From: Bacillota bacterium
GTDB taxonomy: Bacteria; Bacillota; Sulfobacillia; JAJZYS01; JAJZLH01
Assembly: GCA_021850485.1 (NCBI GenBank)
Contig: JAJZLY010000009.1
Span: forward strand, 39,374 to 103,373
Reading direction: 5' to 3'
DNA length: 64,000 nt
Shown: positions 61,778 to 64,000 of the stretch, one piece after another
Numbering within the stretch: the stretch's first letter is position 1
How the letters are laid out: every line of letters begins with the position of its first letter
Notes under the pieces: model-generated
What the model was told of the DNA's origin: nothing
The model's database searches: none
Seen by the model: the letters and a program-made list of their open reading frames with translations, nothing else
Program-made: the position numbers and the translations under genes

Positions 61778-61805
61778 GATTTCGCCACGAGCCGGTCGGT
61801 TGGCC

Positions 61806-62435
61806 CTAGCCCCGAGCAGCGCCATGATGGCCTGTGATCTGGCTGCCCTGAGCGAAGCGGAGCAACACCGGCGGCATCAGGCTGAGCACGCTTAGGGAGG
61901 CGGGCGGAGGTTGACCCAATCGGACCCGATCGGCCAGATCCAACCCCATCGACGCACAGGCCAGCGCCAAGATCACACCGGTGTGCGTGACCACGACGAT
62001 ATCTTGATCTTGTGGCTGAGCGCCGGCCCAGGCGAATACCCGCTGGGCGAAACGGCGAAACGATTCACCACCAGGCGGCACGCTGTCTACTGTATCCGCC
62101 AGGTAGGACCTCCAGGCGGCAGGGAAGAGCTGGGCAGACTCGGCCATGGTGTGCCCAGCGAATTCGCCTAGATCCACTTCAGCCAAGGCTGGCATGACTT
62201 CGACCGAAAGGCGCAGGGTGCGCTGCAAGATGGTGGCACTCGCCACCGCTCGTTGCGCCGGGGACGCGATCAGCCTGGTAGGCTGGACGGCTTCCAGGAT
62301 GCTGGCTGTCCGGTACAGCGCCATCTCGGCATCGGAAGCGAGCGGCACCTCGATGCGCCCCCACCAGCGGTCGGACAGTGACTGGGAGATGGCGCCGTGG
62401 CGGACCAAGAAAAAGATGAGCGGTCGCCTCCTCAT
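61806..62435 (-). CDS. histidine phosphatase (phosphoglycerate mutase-like) family protein
   Basis: 209 residues. LVRHGAISQSLSDRWWG contains the RHG nucleophile; ASPAQRAVASATIL supplies the second Arg, EVDLGEFAGHTM the acid Glu and VTHTGVILAL the second His. It is a phosphatase of unknown substrate; cobC-like or broad-specificity members share these motifs. It is convergent with dxs. Confidence 0.87.
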   Translation of the reverse strand: MRRRPLIFFLVRHGAISQSLSDRWWGRIEVPLASDAEMALYRTASILEAVQPTRLIASPAQRAVASATILQRTLRLSVEVMPALAEVDLGEFAGHTMAESAQLFPAAWRSYLADTVDSVPPGGESFRRFAQRVFAWAGAQPQDQDIVVVTHTGVILALACASMGLDLADRVRLGQPPPASLSVLSLMPPVLLRFAQGSQITGHHGAARG

Positions 62436-62472
62436 GAGATCGGCGATGTGAGGCGCCTAGGCCACGATGCCA

Positions 62473-62506
62473 CACGGGTCAGACCCTCTGTTGGGCCTGA
62501 CCCGTG
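62473..62506. terminator. inverted repeat between the phosphatase and ABC permease genes
   Basis: CACGGGTCAG (62473-62482) pairs with CTGACCCGTG (62497-62506), with an inner CCC/GGG helix. It lies after the permease gene in its direction of transcription and is a plausible terminator, without a clear T-run. Confidence 0.6.
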
Positions 62507-62577
62507 GGCTGTGCACCTAAAATCATGTGAGCCATGCCGTTTTCGGGTTCACGGCGGCGCAGTCAATACCAGAACTG

Positions 62578-63531
62578 CTAGCTGTACTGAACCCGCGGGT
62601 CGACGAAGGCGTAGAGCAAGTCGGCGATCAAGTTACCAAAGACCGTGAGCAACCCGACGATCAACACCGCCGCCAACACAATCGGATAGTCGTGATTAAT
62701 CAGGGCGTTATAGGTGAGCAGGCCCATGCCTGGGTAGTTGAAGACTTGCTCAAGAAAGAGGTTGCCGGCGAACAGGGTTGGGATCGAAAATCCCACGAAG
62801 GTGATCAGCGGCAGCACCGAGTTGCGAAGCCCGTGCTTGAACAGTACAGACCATTCCGAAAGGCCCTTGGCTCGGGCGGTGCGGATGTAATCTTGGACCA
62901 AGGTCTCGCTCATGGCGGTGCGCATGTACCGGCCCCAGCCGGCCACGGTCAGCAGAATCAGCGTGATACTTGGCAGAGCGATGTGCGAGATCCACACCAC
63001 GAAACCAACCGGAGGCTGGCCCGGATTGGCGAGTCCGCCCGGTGGGAACCAACTGAGGTAGAAGGAGAAGATCATGATCATCACTAGGCCGAGCCAAAAG
63101 GTCGGCATCGAATAGAAAAAGTAACTGAAAGACGTCAGGGCGTGGTCGTCCCACTTGTTCACCCGGTTGGCCTGATAGGTGCCCATGGCGATCGAGAGCA
63201 CGTGGGCGAAGATAACGGCGATCCCGATCAGCGCCAGCGTGCGGGGAAGCGCCACCGACATCAGCTGCATCACGGTCTGGTTCTGAAAGTAAGAGATGCC
63301 CAGATTGCCCTGGAGGACTTGTCCAAGCCAGCGCACATACTGAATCGGCAGCGGCAGGTTCAACCCGTACTCGGCGTTGAACAGCGCCACCATGCGCGGG
63401 GTCGCCTTCGGTCCGAGCATGGTGTAGACCGGGCTTCCAGGCACCAAGTGGACGATCAGAAACGAGATCATGGTCACGCCGATCATGGTCGGGATGGCCT
63501 GGAGAAGGCGGGAAATCGTGTATTTGAGCAC
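62578..63531 (-). CDS. dppB: dipeptide/oligopeptide ABC transporter permease (DppB type)
   Basis: 317 residues and six hydrophobic segments. LLQAIPTMIGVTMISFLIVHLVPGSP is the DppB start in part; RYMRTAMSETLVQDYIRTARAKGLSE is the EAA loop region that contacts the ATPase; the C-terminus ends FVDPRVQYS. It forms the peptide or nickel channel with DppC. It lies three bases after the dppC stop, in C-then-B order. Confidence 0.9.
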   Translation of the reverse strand: MLKYTISRLLQAIPTMIGVTMISFLIVHLVPGSPVYTMLGPKATPRMVALFNAEYGLNLPLPIQYVRWLGQVLQGNLGISYFQNQTVMQLMSVALPRTLALIGIAVIFAHVLSIAMGTYQANRVNKWDDHALTSFSYFFYSMPTFWLGLVMIMIFSFYLSWFPPGGLANPGQPPVGFVVWISHIALPSITLILLTVAGWGRYMRTAMSETLVQDYIRTARAKGLSEWSVLFKHGLRNSVLPLITFVGFSIPTLFAGNLFLEQVFNYPGMGLLTYNALINHDYPIVLAAVLIVGLLTVFGNLIADLLYAFVDPRVQYS

Positions 63532-63534
63532 TTC

Positions 63535-64000
63535 CTATGCCCTCCCTTCCCGCAACCGAGGGTCAAAGCTGGCGCGTAGGGCGTCTCCAAGGAAGTTGAC
63601 GCCAAGTTCGGCGGCAACGATGGCCAGTCCAGGTGGGTAGATCAGCCACCAGGCGTTCTGAAAGATGTAATTGGTGCCATCGGCCAGCATGCCACCCCAG
63701 TTGGGTGTCGGTGGCGGTAGGCCAAGACCCAGGAAACTCAGTCCTGCGACCGTCAAAATGGCGCTTCCGACAGAGAAGGTGGCTGTGACCATCACCACGC
63801 CCATCACGTTCGGAAGCAGATGGCGCAACATCAGCCGCCAGGTTCCCGACCCCAGGGAGCGGGCCGCATGCACGAATTCACGTTGCTTGAGGGTGAGCAC
63901 CTCAGCTCGGACCAGCCGGGCCGTGCCTAGCCAACTCAACACCGAGATTACGACCACCAAGAGTATGGCGCTGGGCGAGAAGATAGAGTCGACCAAGAGC
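63535..64000 (-). CDS. dppC: dipeptide/oligopeptide ABC transporter permease (DppC type), 5'-partial
   Basis: The C-terminal part of a DppC permease, open to the end of the window. SWLGTARLVRAEVLTLKQRE, HAARSLGSG and GLSFLGLGLPPPTPNWGGML are conserved DppC motifs, with the end FDPRLREGRA. An estimated 120 N-terminal residues lie beyond base 64000. The apparent TTG at 63996 is only an internal codon. Transporter substrate is not visible. Confidence 0.9.
   Translation of the reverse strand, partial: LLVDSIFSPSAILLVVVISVLSWLGTARLVRAEVLTLKQREFVHAARSLGSGTWRLMLRHLLPNVMGVVMVTATFSVGSAILTVAGLSFLGLGLPPPTPNWGGMLADGTNYIFQNAWWLIYPPGLAIVAAELGVNFLGDALRASFDPRLREGRA

Noticed and set aside
61911..62451. Plus-strand frames opposite the histidine phosphatase
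   Set aside because: They are shadows of a clear minus-strand gene with all catalytic motifs.

Overview
The window is high-GC DNA from a monoderm bacterium, most likely a deep-branching, possibly thermophilic Bacillota lineage (Sulfobacillus/Symbiobacterium/Moorella-like; inference from gene content only). Supporting signs are the Asp23/AmaP/DUF2273 block fused to nusB-folD-xseAB-ispA-dxs, split glycine decarboxylase subunits next to a LipM-type octanoyltransferase, YitT, DUF554 and YqeG proteins, a Tad pilus without an outer-membrane secretin, and an OLE RNA with its OapA partner. The first and last genes run off the window. Apart from the OLE RNA interval, no stretch over 300 bases lacks a gene.

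Layout: 1-3.7 kb holds a partial phosphoesterase, a hotdog thioesterase, a SIMPL protein, YitT, and a two-gene minus-strand unit of a zinc-ribbon protein and a glutaredoxin. The glutaredoxin carries an in-frame TGA at the first position of its redox motif and reads best as a selenoprotein. 4.5-12.1 kb is a beta-oxidation operon (TetR regulator, two acyl-CoA dehydrogenase subunits, acyl-CoA ligase, thiolase, split 3-hydroxyacyl-CoA dehydrogenase, enoyl-CoA hydratase). 12.2-16.2 kb has a rhomboid protease, a 7Fe-type ferredoxin, a YqeG-like phosphatase and two DivIVA-like coiled-coil proteins.

16.4-29.3 kb is an exopolysaccharide locus with PelF-like and PelG-like proteins, GT-C-like membrane proteins, a GAF/HD-GYP protein, a GH114-type glycosidase, a GT2, an ATP-grasp enzyme and a polysaccharide deacetylase. 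It runs into shikimate genes (aroE, aroC, an aroK-aroB fusion), with a prepilin peptidase and a further paralogue of the GT-C-like protein between them. 35.7-42.5 kb is a complete monoderm Tad/Flp pilus operon behind a cyclic di-GMP-I riboswitch with a terminator/antiterminator platform. Cyclic di-GMP therefore probably coordinates pili and perhaps, through the HD-GYP protein, the polysaccharide.

42.6-44.1 kb contains a CofE-like ligase and a decaying toxin-antitoxin pair. 44.2-50.5 kb is a one-carbon operon: gcvT, gcvH, gcvPA, gcvPB, lipM, glyA. 50.5-54 kb has aroQ, a Xaa-Pro peptidase, efp and accC. 54-61.8 kb starts from an extended -10 promoter and runs asp23-amaP-DUF2273-nusB-folD-xseA-xseB-ispA-[OLE RNA]-oapA-dxs. 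The end holds a minus-strand histidine phosphatase and part of a dipeptide/oligopeptide ABC permease pair.

The points most worth following up are the candidate selenocysteine glutaredoxin that conventional calling truncates, the un-annotated OLE RNA, the riboswitch-controlled pilus operon, and the Pel-like locus with separate hydrolase and deacetylase genes.
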